Assembly: GCA_030649775.1 (NCBI GenBank)
Contig: JAUSFR010000020.1
Span: forward strand, 1-13,376
DNA length: 13,376 nt
Direction: 5' to 3'
Origin: a bacterium
GTDB taxonomy: Bacteria > Patescibacteriota > Minisyncoccia > Phycocordibacterales > UBA10002
Position 1 is the stretch's first letter, and every line of letters begins with the position of its first letter. Of this stretch, positions 1-5,165 are shown piece after piece. The position numbers and the translations under genes are program-made. The notes below the pieces were generated by a model. The model was not told where the DNA came from, did not search any database, and worked only from the letters and a program-made list of their open reading frames with translations.

Positions 1-377
1 ATTACTGGATCAGAGTTTACAAAGTTAAAGGCCTTCGCTCCCTTTTTCGTCCCTTCCGCCCAGTATAATGCAATCCCTGCAATAAAAAGGTCTCGCTGAT
101 TTACATCGTGTAGTATTTCTTGACTCCACTCCTTACATAACCGTAGCGACTCAACTTTCTTCTTTTTGTTTGCCTCCGCACCGCTAAACCTCCCCTTCAA
201 ACCACTTTCAAGTGCATTTTCAAGGAGATGTTTCTTTTGCTCAACCGTCAATTCAATATCATTACACCAAATACTTGCGGTGCTTTTTGACACGTCTAGT
301 TTCTTTGCAATAGTTCGGATACTTATACCCTTGAAACGAAGCATCCGAGCTTGCTTTCTTAATTCAAATTTCGCCAT
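1..377 (-). CDS. HTH DNA-binding protein with YWAEG/NSDP domain, C-terminus beyond window
   Basis: Open reading frame of 125 codons without a stop from an ATG at 377 to the window edge, so the C-terminus is missing. Residues 19-38 (ISIRTIAKKLDVSKSTASIW) form a convincing helix-turn-helix of the resolvase or sigma-like type. Residues 45-85 are charged and probably helical, with a KKKK run. Residues 101-124 carry GIALYWAEGTKK...FVNSDP. I recognise this from a protein family common in CPR genomes in which an N-terminal HTH precedes a domain with a [LF][YF]W[AC]EG...NSDP pattern; the pattern resembles the core of LAGLIDADG-type domains, but that link is my inference. The ATG is preceded by AGGAT and by a -10-like TATACT nine bases upstream, inside a perfect 16-bp palindrome. 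It is divergent from the intron-containing tRNA. It could be a transcription regulator or a free-standing endonuclease. Confidence 0.85.
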   Translation of the reverse strand, partial: MAKFELRKQARMLRFKGISIRTIAKKLDVSKSTASIWCNDIELTVEQKKHLLENALESGLKGRFSGAEANKKKKVESLRLCKEWSQEILHDVNQRDLFIAGIALYWAEGTKKGAKAFNFVNSDPV

Positions 378-382
378 ATCCT

Positions 383-398
383 ATATAGTATACTATAT
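383..398. promoter_or_regulatory. 16-bp perfect palindrome over the HTH gene promoter, candidate autoregulatory operator
   Basis: ATATAGTATACTATAT equals its own reverse complement. On the minus strand it contains TATACT (392-387), a good -10 hexamer nine bases before the HTH gene ATG. A palindrome over the promoter of a gene for an HTH protein suggests autoregulation. It is AT-only apart from two bases, so part of the symmetry could be composition. The site is about 40 bp from the tRNA -35 element and could affect both directions. Confidence 0.4.
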
Positions 399-435
399 CG
401 TAGGTTCTATTCCTGTGGACAACGTCTCGAAAATC

Positions 436-463
436 TTGTCTTTTACCCATTTCACGCTATAAT
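436..463 (+). promoter_or_regulatory. promoter of the intron-containing tRNA
   Basis: TTGTCT (436-441), a 16-bp spacer and a perfect TATAAT (458-463) precede the first base of the tRNA acceptor stem (478) by 14 bases. No other start is plausible between them. Confidence 0.75.
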
Positions 464-477
464 GGCTACTCACCTAT

Positions 478-768
478 CGCGGGGTGGAGTAACAGTAACT
501 CGCAAGGCTCAAAATGGGCTGGCGCCACAGTAATGAGGCGCTGATAACTCGTCAAACTCGGTGAAGCCTAGACACAGGTAACGCCGAGCCAATCCTTCGC
601 TAAAGCTTCGGATTGCAAGCAAGCGGAGGCAGGTGTAGAGACTAGACGGCGAGCTCCCCAAAGGGGAGAAGGCATAGTCCAGACCACAAACTATGAAGGA
701 GATTCGTGACGAAAGTGATAGTGGTATGCAGAACCGTGAGATTCCGGGTGCGATTCCCGGCCCCGCAA
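478..768 (+). tRNA. initiator-type tRNA (fMet-like body) interrupted by a group I intron; deviant anticodon loop
   Basis: Exons are 478-509 and 729-768. Acceptor CGCGGGG (478-484) faces CCCCGCA (761-767), leaving the C1:A72 mismatch typical of bacterial initiator tRNA. The D stem GAGT/ACTC (487-490/498-501) gives A11:U24, another initiator trait. T stem CCGGG/CCCGG is 744-748/756-760. The intron is placed after U33 because that gives a U:G pair at the 5' splice site. Joining the exons gives anticodon loop CUCAGAA, so the anticodon reads CAG, not CAU. Other departures from usual tRNA are an A29:G41 mismatch in the anticodon stem, D loop AACAGUA without the GG pair, T loop UGCGAUU instead of UUCRANN, and CAA instead of an encoded CCA after the discriminator. 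The promoter and terminator are intact. It may be a decaying or repurposed initiator tRNA, or splice placement may be off by a few bases. Confidence 0.7.
510..728 (+). ncRNA. group I self-splicing intron (IC3-like) in the tRNA anticodon loop
   Basis: All core elements can be paired by eye. P1 is 506-511 with 515-520, with U509:G517 at the 5' splice site. P2 is 521-526/537-542. P3 is split, 548-553 with 645-647 and 651-653. P4 is CTCGG/CCGAG (557-561/584-588). P5 is CCT/AGG (567-569/576-578). P6 is CAATCC/GGATTG (590-595/610-615). P7 is GACTA/TAGTC (640-644/675-679). P8 is CTCCCC/GGGGAG (654-659/663-668). P9 is ACCAC/GTGGT (683-687/721-725). The conserved blocks GTGTAGAGACTAGACGG and AAGGCATAGTCC match the P7 strands of tRNA introns in cyanobacteria. 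The intron ends with G728. It has no ORF, so mobility would need a protein in trans. The 3' exon start CA can pair with UG (515-516) as a short P10. Confidence 0.9.
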
Positions 769-774
769 CAAGCC

Positions 775-810
775 AATAGAAAGGCCGTCCGCAAGGACGG
801 TTTTTCTATT
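775..810 (+). terminator. intrinsic terminator after the tRNA
   Basis: CCGTCC/GGACGG with loop GCAA (785-800) is extended outward by A/T pairs from AATAGAAA to TTTCTATT and followed by five T. It lies seven bases after the tRNA discriminator, so it ends the tRNA transcript. The outer A/T arms make it work on both strands. Confidence 0.85.
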
Positions 811-828
811 GATGCTGTTGCACGTGTA

Positions 829-961
829 GCGGACAGACTGCTCTGTCCGCGTCGGGAATCGCAAGGCGGAGCGATGTTTTTTCAGCAGAAAAAACAGGCG
901 AGCCAGGGTCGTGAAAATTTGTTTGCGACGGCAAGCAAATTATTCCTGACCGATTCCCGGC
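829..961 (+). other. hairpin-rich segment ending in a second copy of the tRNA 3' end, candidate structured RNA or integration scar
   Basis: GCGGACAG/CTGTCCGC (829-836/843-850) is a perfect 8-bp hairpin. An 11-bp arm 851-861 pairs with 951-961 and encloses two more hairpins: TTTTTTC/GAAAAAA with loop AGCA (877-894), and 11 bp with loop GACG (916-941, one G:U pair). The 3' arm of the enclosing stem is itself the repeat of the tRNA 3' end. There is no credible ORF and no clear promoter; a terminator follows at 979. Either a small structured RNA or a recombination remnant would fit. Confidence 0.4.
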
Positions 962-973
962 CCCGCAACCAGC
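951..973 (+). repeat. direct repeat of the tRNA 3' end, 200 bp downstream of the original
   Basis: CGATTCCCGGCCCCGCAAC (951-969) repeats 751-769 exactly, and AGC follows one base later in both copies. The first copy continues AAGC and the second CAGC, so only the second encodes ACCA, a proper discriminator plus CCA end. Homology may extend upstream (ATTCC at 741-745 and 942-946). There is no matching acceptor or D arm here, so this is a 3' fragment. Such a direct repeat at a tRNA end is the classic footprint of site-specific integration, though no integrase is in the window. Confidence 0.7.
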
Positions 974-978
974 AAGAG

Positions 979-1008
979 CAAAAACACCTGGGAGGGTGTT
1001 TTTGTTTT
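979..1008 (+). terminator. intrinsic terminator
   Basis: Eleven-base arms 979-989 and 994-1004 (CAAAAACACCT / GGGTGTTTTTG, loop GGGA) are followed by TTTTG. It closes any transcript through the hairpin-rich segment. Its tail overlaps the -35 box of the next promoter. Confidence 0.75.
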
Positions 1009-1034
1009 GACAGAATAAAAAAAAGGAATAGTAT
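1007..1034 (+). promoter_or_regulatory. promoter for the polytopic membrane protein
   Basis: A consensus TTGACA (1007-1012), 16-bp spacer and TAGTAT (1029-1034) predict a start near 1041 and a leader of about 28 nt before the ATG at 1069. It starts within the T tail of the preceding terminator. Confidence 0.6.
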
Positions 1035-1068
1035 CTGGATAAACCTCAACCCAGAAAGACAGATACGA

Positions 1069-2115
1069 ATGAAATCTGAAAAAGCAGTTCTTTGGCAACT
1101 CTTCGGCGCAATCGCCGTAGGCATTATCACCGGCGTCCTCGTCGGCTATCGCACCAACGTTTGGGTCGGCCTCTTAGTCGGCACCGCCCTTACCTTCTGC
1201 TCCGCGGACTGGCAACATGTGTGTAGGATGGGAAAACAACTTACTGAACGGCTGTTGAGTGCGAGCGCACAGACGACGTGGCTCAAGATAAGGAGGGTGT
1301 TTGCGATAACGGTACGTACCGTGAAAGAAGTCGCACCACTACTCGGTTACGTGGCAGGTATATACTGCTCACTCCTCATTGGCGCGACGTTCGTTTCCAC
1401 CCACCTTATCCGCTCTACGCAATTCTTCGGCGTTCCTCGCGGTACTGATGTCCTGTTTCTGGAGGCTCCCTTGAGCGCAATCGCCGTAATGTTACTATGC
1501 GCGATGGCGGGCGCTGTTGGGTTTAGTATCCCTTTAAGCATTATTTCCGAGGTAAAAAAGGTACCCTTTACCCTCTTCCCACTTTTCCGGAAAGGTATCC
1601 CAACAGGAAACAGGTGGGTGCAGTCACGAATATCTGATACGATGCCTTCCGGTATGGAGAGAGTGCTTGACGTACTTGATCAAATAGCAGGTGGGAAGAA
1701 CACCGTGCTCAAACTCTGCCGAAAAGATGAGAACGGACGGTATGTAGACCGCTATCGGCTTGCCGGTCTGGTGAGCATCGTTATAGTGCTTGCAGGACTT
1801 CCGCTTTGGTTCCTCGCGTTTGCGGTTGGAGCCTGCGTAGTCTTGGCGTTTTTCCTGATTGACACCATTCTTTCGGGACTCATCGCGCTTGCGACATCAC
1901 GAAACACCATCGCGGGAATATGTACCGCCACGGGAATTGGAGTGTGGTTCTTCCTCTACCCCGAGCCACCGAGCACCTTCTTTGAATGGTCACGCCTCGT
2001 CTGCTTCGCTCTGGTGGGCGGAGTGATAGGAGTTGGCCTGCATGAGCTTCGGAAGTACCTGCTCTCAATCCCCCTTTCCGATCAGGAGACCGGGATGGAA
2101 AAAGTCGGCACATAA
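1069..2115 (+). CDS. polytopic membrane protein of unknown function (348 aa)
   Basis: The reading frame is open upstream through the terminator and back into the tRNA intron, so the first ATG downstream of the promoter, at 1069 (MKSEKAVLWQLFG), is chosen. I do not recognise the family. About eight hydrophobic segments can be seen: residues 8-26, 29-46, 90-112, 134-157, 228-247, 250-270, 283-300 and 307-325. Between the fourth and fifth lies a hydrophilic stretch of about 70 residues with GMERVLDVLDQIAGGKNTVLKLCRKDE, probably cytoplasmic. The N-terminal two-helix hairpin is followed by a charged segment (QLTERLLSASAQTTWLKIRR). Shine-Dalgarno sequence is weak (AGAAAG about 12 bases upstream). 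It is monocistronic, with its own promoter and a strong terminator. No catalytic motif is visible; transport or envelope roles are guesses. Confidence 0.8.
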   Translation: MKSEKAVLWQLFGAIAVGIITGVLVGYRTNVWVGLLVGTALTFCSADWQHVCRMGKQLTERLLSASAQTTWLKIRRVFAITVRTVKEVAPLLGYVAGIYCSLLIGATFVSTHLIRSTQFFGVPRGTDVLFLEAPLSAIAVMLLCAMAGAVGFSIPLSIISEVKKVPFTLFPLFRKGIPTGNRWVQSRISDTMPSGMERVLDVLDQIAGGKNTVLKLCRKDENGRYVDRYRLAGLVSIVIVLAGLPLWFLAFAVGACVVLAFFLIDTILSGLIALATSRNTIAGICTATGIGVWFFLYPEPPSTFFEWSRLVCFALVGGVIGVGLHELRKYLLSIPLSDQETGMEKVGT

Positions 2116-2130
2116 GCCGACATCTCGTTC

Positions 2131-2171
2131 ATCGCCTCGCGACAACTCCGTGTTGTCCGAGGCGATTTTTA
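2131..2171 (+). terminator. intrinsic terminator after the membrane protein
   Basis: ATCGCCTCG (2131-2139) pairs with CGAGGCGAT (2158-2166), continued by GACAAC/GTTGTC (2141-2146/2152-2157) with a one-base bulge and loop TCCGT, then five T. It begins 15 bases after the TAA at 2115. Confidence 0.9.
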
Positions 2172-2174
2172 TAA

Positions 2175-2209
2175 CTAAACGCTATACGCTAATCGCTAAA
2201 CGCTTCTTC
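2175..2209. repeat. heptamer array, 5 words, abutting the stop codon of the HEPN-like gene
   Basis: Five words in strict 7-nt register: CTAAACG, CTATACG, CTAATCG, CTAAACG, CTTCTTC. The TGA stop of the minus-strand gene (2210-2208) overlaps the last word. No inverted partner is visible here. Confidence 0.75.
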
Positions 2210-2762
2210 AGATATAGTGGAACTCCTTAAAGACCTCCTCGTACAGTTTGATAACGCGCTTCGCCTCACGCTCCGTGAGCGCGAAAGTTGCTCCCTCATG
2301 CGCAATCTTGTTCCGTACCGCGTGCGCTTCCCACGCGCCATCCAGTGTCAAAAAATCGCTTTTTTCTATACCTTTGAGCTTTTCTCCGAGCGAGTCGCCG
2401 TGGTAACCCATATGGGTAACCATCTCATCAAGAAGCACGTCGGCTTCAAGCACCGCGAGACGCCAATCGCTTTCGTTCTCGGAATGTAAATGCGTTTGTA
2501 CGCGGTCCCATCGTTTTTGGACAGGATTGTCTTCCCCGCCCCCTCCGTGACCACCGCCGTGAGCTTCGTCTTCGTGTTTGGTCGCGTGGACAATCTGCTC
2601 AATCCGGAAAAAACAGTACACGATGCCGGTGACAAGCAGGAGCGAGGCAACCGTGGAATAGGGCTCAATGAAGTGCAAAAAAACAACCACTCGTTCCTTA
2701 AAGGTAACAAAGGGGGCCAAATTTTCCGGAGTGAGAAGTGCGCTAAATGCGTTTGGTGGCAT
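2208..2762 (-). CDS. membrane-anchored HEPN-like protein (184 aa)
   Basis: A single transmembrane segment at about residues 36-53 (STVASLLLVTGIVYCFF) follows a short N-terminal amphipathic stretch. Then come a His/Gly-rich linker (residues 59-80, with GGGHGGGG) and a C-terminal all-helical domain from residue 82. That domain contains RNKIAH (R150 to H155), the Rx4H form of the HEPN signature, within VRNKIAHEG; HEPN domains with this motif are commonly RNases or nucleotide-modifying in toxin and antiphage systems. The domain assignment is from motif and helical pattern only. ATG at 2762 lies 11 bases after a perfect TATAAT (2779-2774), so the mRNA is probably leaderless or nearly so. It lies 43 bp downstream of gatA but has its own promoter. 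No paired nucleotidyltransferase (MNT) antitoxin gene is adjacent, which argues against a simple toxin-antitoxin module. Confidence 0.8.
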   Translation of the reverse strand: MPPNAFSALLTPENLAPFVTFKERVVVFLHFIEPYSTVASLLLVTGIVYCFFRIEQIVHATKHEDEAHGGGHGGGGEDNPVQKRWDRVQTHLHSENESDWRLAVLEADVLLDEMVTHMGYHGDSLGEKLKGIEKSDFLTLDGAWEAHAVRNKIAHEGATFALTEREAKRVIKLYEEVFKEFHYI

Positions 2763-2773
2763 AGATACCGCTC

Positions 2774-2779
2774 ATTATA
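2774..2779 (-). promoter_or_regulatory. -10 element of the HEPN-like gene
   Basis: TATAAT on the minus strand, 11 bases before the ATG, with TG just upstream. No good -35 is seen. The spacing leaves room for a leader of only about four bases. Confidence 0.5.
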
Positions 2780-2805
2780 CACCCACAAAAGCGCTTCTGC
2801 TGTGA

Positions 2806-4227
2806 CTAACCTTTAAATGCCTTGCCTGCGTCTAGGAGTAGGTGGTCCTGTCCGTAGCCGGCCATAAGTTGAATTCCGAGAGGAAGAGACTTCCCTTCAC
2901 GCTCTACAAACCCTGAGGGAATAGAAAGCGCAGGAATGGCTCCGATGTTTGCCGGAACGGTAAAGATGTCCGCGAGGTACATAGAAAGCGGGTCTTTTGT
3001 CTTCTCACCAATTTTAAATGCAGGAGTAGGGGTGGTTGGGGTTGCGATAAGGTCAACGTTTTTGAATGCCTCGGCAAACTCGTGCTCAATAAGTGTCCTC
3101 ACGCTGATAGCCTTGCGGTAGTACGCGTCGTAGTACCCCGACGAGAGCACGTACGCGCCGAGGAGAAGCCGGCGGTGTGCTTCACGTCCGAACCCCTCCG
3201 CGCGTGTTTCCATATAATCGTGAAGCAGTGAATCGGCGTCTTTGTGAAATCCATACTTCACTCCGTCAAAACGGGAGAGGTTGGTGGAGAGTTCCGCGGG
3301 CATAATGATGTAATAGACCGCGAGCGAATACGGGATAGTCGGAAGCGAAATATCCTTAATGGTGTACCCGAGCGACTGAAGTTTCTTAATGGATTCGTTA
3401 AAATTGGCGAGGACATCCGCGTCAATGCCTCTCATATCAAGAAAGTTCCGAGGAACACCTACAGACAAGCTCGAAGCTCGAAGCTCGAAGCTCGAAGCGG
3501 GAAGGTCAATGGAAGTTGAATCAAGAGGGTCACGGCCGGCAATCGCGTCAAACAAAATCTCGTTGTCTTCCACCGTCTTCGTGATGGGTCCGATGATATC
3601 AAGTGATGAACCCATCGCGATAATACCGTTTCGGGAAATGGTCCCGTAGGTCGGCTTGTACCCGACGACGCCACAAAAAGCCGCCGGCTGTCGTACCGAC
3701 CCTCCCGTGTCGGTACCGAGCGCCGCAAGCGCGAGTCCCGCTCCCACCGCGGTAGCGGCGCCCCCCGAAGAGCCTCCGGGAACACGGCTCGTATCAAAAG
3801 GATTGCGTGTCGGGCCAAAAGCGGATGTTTCGGTGGAGCTTCCCATTGCAAACTCGTCCATATTGGTTCGCCCCAAGAGAACCACGCCCGCGTCGCGAAG
3901 TTTTGCGATGGCCATACCTTCATACGGAGCAACATACCCGGTGAGAATTTTGGAAGACGCGCTTACTCGTTTTCCTTTCACCAAAATGTTGTCCTTCAAC
4001 GCTATGGGGATTCCCGTCATCATTGTCGCTTTCCCCGCTTTGATGAGCACGTCGGCCACTTTCGCCTGCTCCCGCACATCATCAAACACTTCCAGATACG
4101 CGTTAAGCTCTGTGTTCTTTTTCTCAATTTCGGCGAGATAGCTCTCGGCGAGTTCCACGGCGGAATACTCGCCTTTGAGTAAGGCGTCGTGCGCTTTGAC
4201 GATGGTGAGTGTGGTGAGATCAATCAT
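2806..4227 (-). CDS. gatA: Asp-tRNA(Asn)/Glu-tRNA(Gln) amidotransferase subunit A
   Basis: GatA is the glutaminase/amidase subunit of GatCAB: it releases ammonia from glutamine, which is used to convert Glu-tRNA(Gln) or Asp-tRNA(Asn) to the amide form. With the ATG at 4227 (MIDLTTLTIVKAHDALL) the protein has 473 residues, normal for the family. The amidase signature is complete: catalytic Lys78 in ALKDN, Ser153 in VPGGSSGGAA and Ser177 in DTGGSVRQP. Conserved GatA blocks NMDEFAMGSSTET, SNLSRFDG and SSGYYDAYY are present. A TTG two codons upstream is in frame but less likely. The gene follows gatC after an 86-bp spacer filled by a paired heptamer array. A second heptamer array lies inside the gene and encodes SSFELRASS in the linker after the DSTSIDLP segment, a place where GatA proteins vary. 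gatB is not in the window. Confidence 0.97.
   Translation of the reverse strand: MIDLTTLTIVKAHDALLKGEYSAVELAESYLAEIEKKNTELNAYLEVFDDVREQAKVADVLIKAGKATMMTGIPIALKDNILVKGKRVSASSKILTGYVAPYEGMAIAKLRDAGVVLLGRTNMDEFAMGSSTETSAFGPTRNPFDTSRVPGGSSGGAATAVGAGLALAALGTDTGGSVRQPAAFCGVVGYKPTYGTISRNGIIAMGSSLDIIGPITKTVEDNEILFDAIAGRDPLDSTSIDLPASSFELRASSLSVGVPRNFLDMRGIDADVLANFNESIKKLQSLGYTIKDISLPTIPYSLAVYYIIMPAELSTNLSRFDGVKYGFHKDADSLLHDYMETRAEGFGREAHRRLLLGAYVLSSGYYDAYYRKAISVRTLIEHEFAEAFKNVDLIATPTTPTPAFKIGEKTKDPLSMYLADIFTVPANIGAIPALSIPSGFVEREGKSLPLGIQLMAGYGQDHLLLDAGKAFKG
3464..3505. repeat. heptamer array inside gatA
   Basis: TCGAAGC is repeated four times (3471-3498), flanked in register by the related words GACAAGC and GGGAAGG. 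Read in gatA it encodes ASSFELRASS, a 7-residue period because three heptamers make seven codons. It lies in a variable inter-block linker, so it is probably tolerated rather than functional in the protein. Confidence 0.85.
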
Positions 4228-4237
4228 AAGCAAGGCT

Positions 4238-4323
4238 CTAGGAAACTAGGCACTAGGCTCTAGGCACCTCGACAACTAAGATTCTTTTCCTAGTGCCTAG
4301 CGCCTAAAGCCTAGTGCCTACTA
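4238..4323. repeat. paired heptamer array between gatC and gatA
   Basis: Left block, 7-nt steps: CTAGGAA, ACTAGGC, ACTAGGC, TCTAGGC (4238-4265). Spacer of 23 nt (4266-4288). Right block: CCTAGTG, CCTAGCG, CCTAAAG, CCTAGTG, CCTACTA (4289-4323). The blocks are inverted relative to each other: CTAGGCACTAGG (4246-4257) is the reverse complement of 4289-4300 and matches 4309-4320 as well. The gatC stop TAG (4323-4321) is part of the last word. The fold would place a stem-loop in the gatC-gatA mRNA. Confidence 0.85.
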
Positions 4324-4608
4324 AAGGATTTTTTTCACCTTAATGTAATTCCCTTCTCTCCTTGGTGCGGAAGAAACAAGCGCCTCGGTGTATATTCCGC
4401 TTTCGTGGGGACTTCCGTCCTCCCGCATCACATTTACCTGCGCCACGATAGAGGGCGTCCGCGTACCCGCCGTTGCCGATACTTTTTGTATCGTCGCCAC
4501 ATACTCCAAAATAGAGTCAACTTCCCCTCGCATACGCTCTTTCTCTTCTGGAGAGAGGGCGATTCGGGCAAGCATAGCAAGCTTCTCAATTTCCTCGGTG
4601 GTAATCAT
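4321..4608 (-). CDS. gatC: Asp-tRNA(Asn)/Glu-tRNA(Gln) amidotransferase subunit C
   Basis: GatC is the small subunit that clamps GatA and GatB together in the tRNA-dependent amidotransferase. From the ATG at 4608 (MITTEEIEKLAMLARIAL) the product has 95 residues, the usual size. It shows the family pattern: a helical N-terminus with EEIEKLAMLARIALSPEEKE, the segment DSILEYVATIQKV, and an extended C-terminal tail with VNVMREDGSPHESG resembling the usual 'LREDxV' motif. An AGGA sequence lies nine bases before the ATG. A GTG ten codons upstream (4638) is in frame but lacks a ribosome binding site and would make an atypically long N-terminus. The next gene, gatA, is 93 nt downstream of the stop and should be cotranscribed. 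TATGCT, 12 bases before the ATG, could be the -10. Confidence 0.93.
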   Translation of the reverse strand: MITTEEIEKLAMLARIALSPEEKERMRGEVDSILEYVATIQKVSATAGTRTPSIVAQVNVMREDGSPHESGIYTEALVSSAPRREGNYIKVKKIL

Positions 4609-4631
4609 AACGAGTATCCTAGCATATTTAT

Positions 4632-4729
4632 CCAGCACCTTGAAACTCGAATACGATTGGCGACCTTTATTCGAGCTTTTGCCCAGAAAATCTCTCCAAG
4701 TAATACGTACACGAGGAACAAGGTGCTGG
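4632..4729. repeat. 98-bp nested inverted repeat upstream of gatC
   Basis: CCAGCACCTTG (4632-4642) and CAAGGTGCTGG (4719-4729) are perfect 11-bp inverted repeats. Inside, CTCGAAT (4646-4652) pairs with ATTCGAG (4669-4675). There is no ORF. It begins 24 bp upstream of the gatC ATG, so it could be a foldback element or a regulatory structure at the gatC promoter. No convincing target duplication was found. Confidence 0.5.
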
Positions 4730-4733
4730 AGTT

Positions 4734-4769
4734 ATGGTCATACGACCACTGCTCGCCTACGGCGGTTGT
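4734..4769 (-). repeat. dispersed repeat (minus-strand copy of the 26-bp unit at 12390)
   Basis: On the minus strand this reads ACAACCGCCGTAGGCGAGCA then GTGGTCG and ATGACCA, the same as the 26-bp unit found twice at 12390-12448, with one inserted T. Its end TGGTCATACGACCA is a small palindromic hairpin. The other copies lie about 7.6 kb away in an intergenic region. Confidence 0.8.
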
Positions 4770-4784
4770 GCACAGACACATTTC

Positions 4785-4813
4785 TTGACAAACAAGAGAA
4801 ATCACGATAATTT
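4785..4813 (+). promoter_or_regulatory. strong promoter of the small plus-strand unit
   Basis: Perfect TTGACA (4785-4790), 17-bp spacer, TAATTT (4808-4813). Predicted start is near 4820, giving a leader of about 57 nt before the ATG at 4877. The leader contains GCGAC/GTCGC followed by TTTT (about 4831-4857), a small hairpin that might attenuate. Confidence 0.7.
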
Positions 4814-4876
4814 GATTTGCGGAGAAAGGCGACGAACTGTGTCGCTTTTGCTCCTGCAACAAAAACAAACAAAAAA

Positions 4877-5143
4877 ATGACAAAAAAAGAGATGCCCCCG
4901 ATTAAACGGCGTGACCGCGTCGTTCCGATTGCGGAACGGGTCAAAGCCTTAAACAAGTCACTCGTCGTTACCACCGACAACATCCTCACGGTGATGTCAA
5001 AATGGTTTGACCGGAAGCGGAAGGAATGGATTATTTGCGTCACGGGTGGCGCACGGTTTCTTGCAAAGTTTTTCCGCAAGCTGGAAAGCCGGCCCCGCCG
5101 ACACCACCGGAACAAAGCGTTCCGCGTGGCGCACGCGACGTAA
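4877..5143 (+). CDS. small basic protein of unknown function (88 aa), or an RNA gene
   Basis: The frame from ATG 4877 (MTKKEMPPIKRRDRVVPIAE) to TAA 5143 gives a very basic 88-residue protein with few acidic residues after position 50 and an Arg/His-rich tail (SRPRRHHRNKAF). A weakly amphipathic middle (residues 28-60, TTDNILTVMSKWFDRKRKEWIICV) is the only possible folded part. I do not recognise it. No Shine-Dalgarno sequence precedes the ATG (A-rich CAACAAAAACAAAC). The unit has its own promoter and terminator, giving a transcript of about 375 nt. The same stretch contains strong hairpins, for example CGTTCCG/CGGAACG (about 4920-4937) and GGAAC/GTTCC (about 5108-5122), so a non-coding RNA is a real alternative. 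A nucleic-acid-binding role is a guess from charge alone. Confidence 0.5.
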   Translation: MTKKEMPPIKRRDRVVPIAERVKALNKSLVVTTDNILTVMSKWFDRKRKEWIICVTGGARFLAKFFRKLESRPRRHHRNKAFRVAHAT

Positions 5144-5165
5144 GACGACTTGAACATCTCAGAGA

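Noticed and set aside
166..462. 98-codon plus-strand ORF at the left end
   Set aside because: Shadow of the minus-strand HTH gene; it overlaps the tRNA promoter and is low-complexity.
706..1068. N-terminal extension of the membrane protein frame back into the tRNA intron (first ATG at 706)
   Set aside because: It would cross the tRNA 3' exon, two terminators and the promoter at 1007; the extra residues have no protein-like character, and the hydrophobic protein starts at 1069.
4820..4876. Riboswitch in the leader of the small plus-strand unit
   Set aside because: Only one short hairpin is visible and no known aptamer consensus is present.
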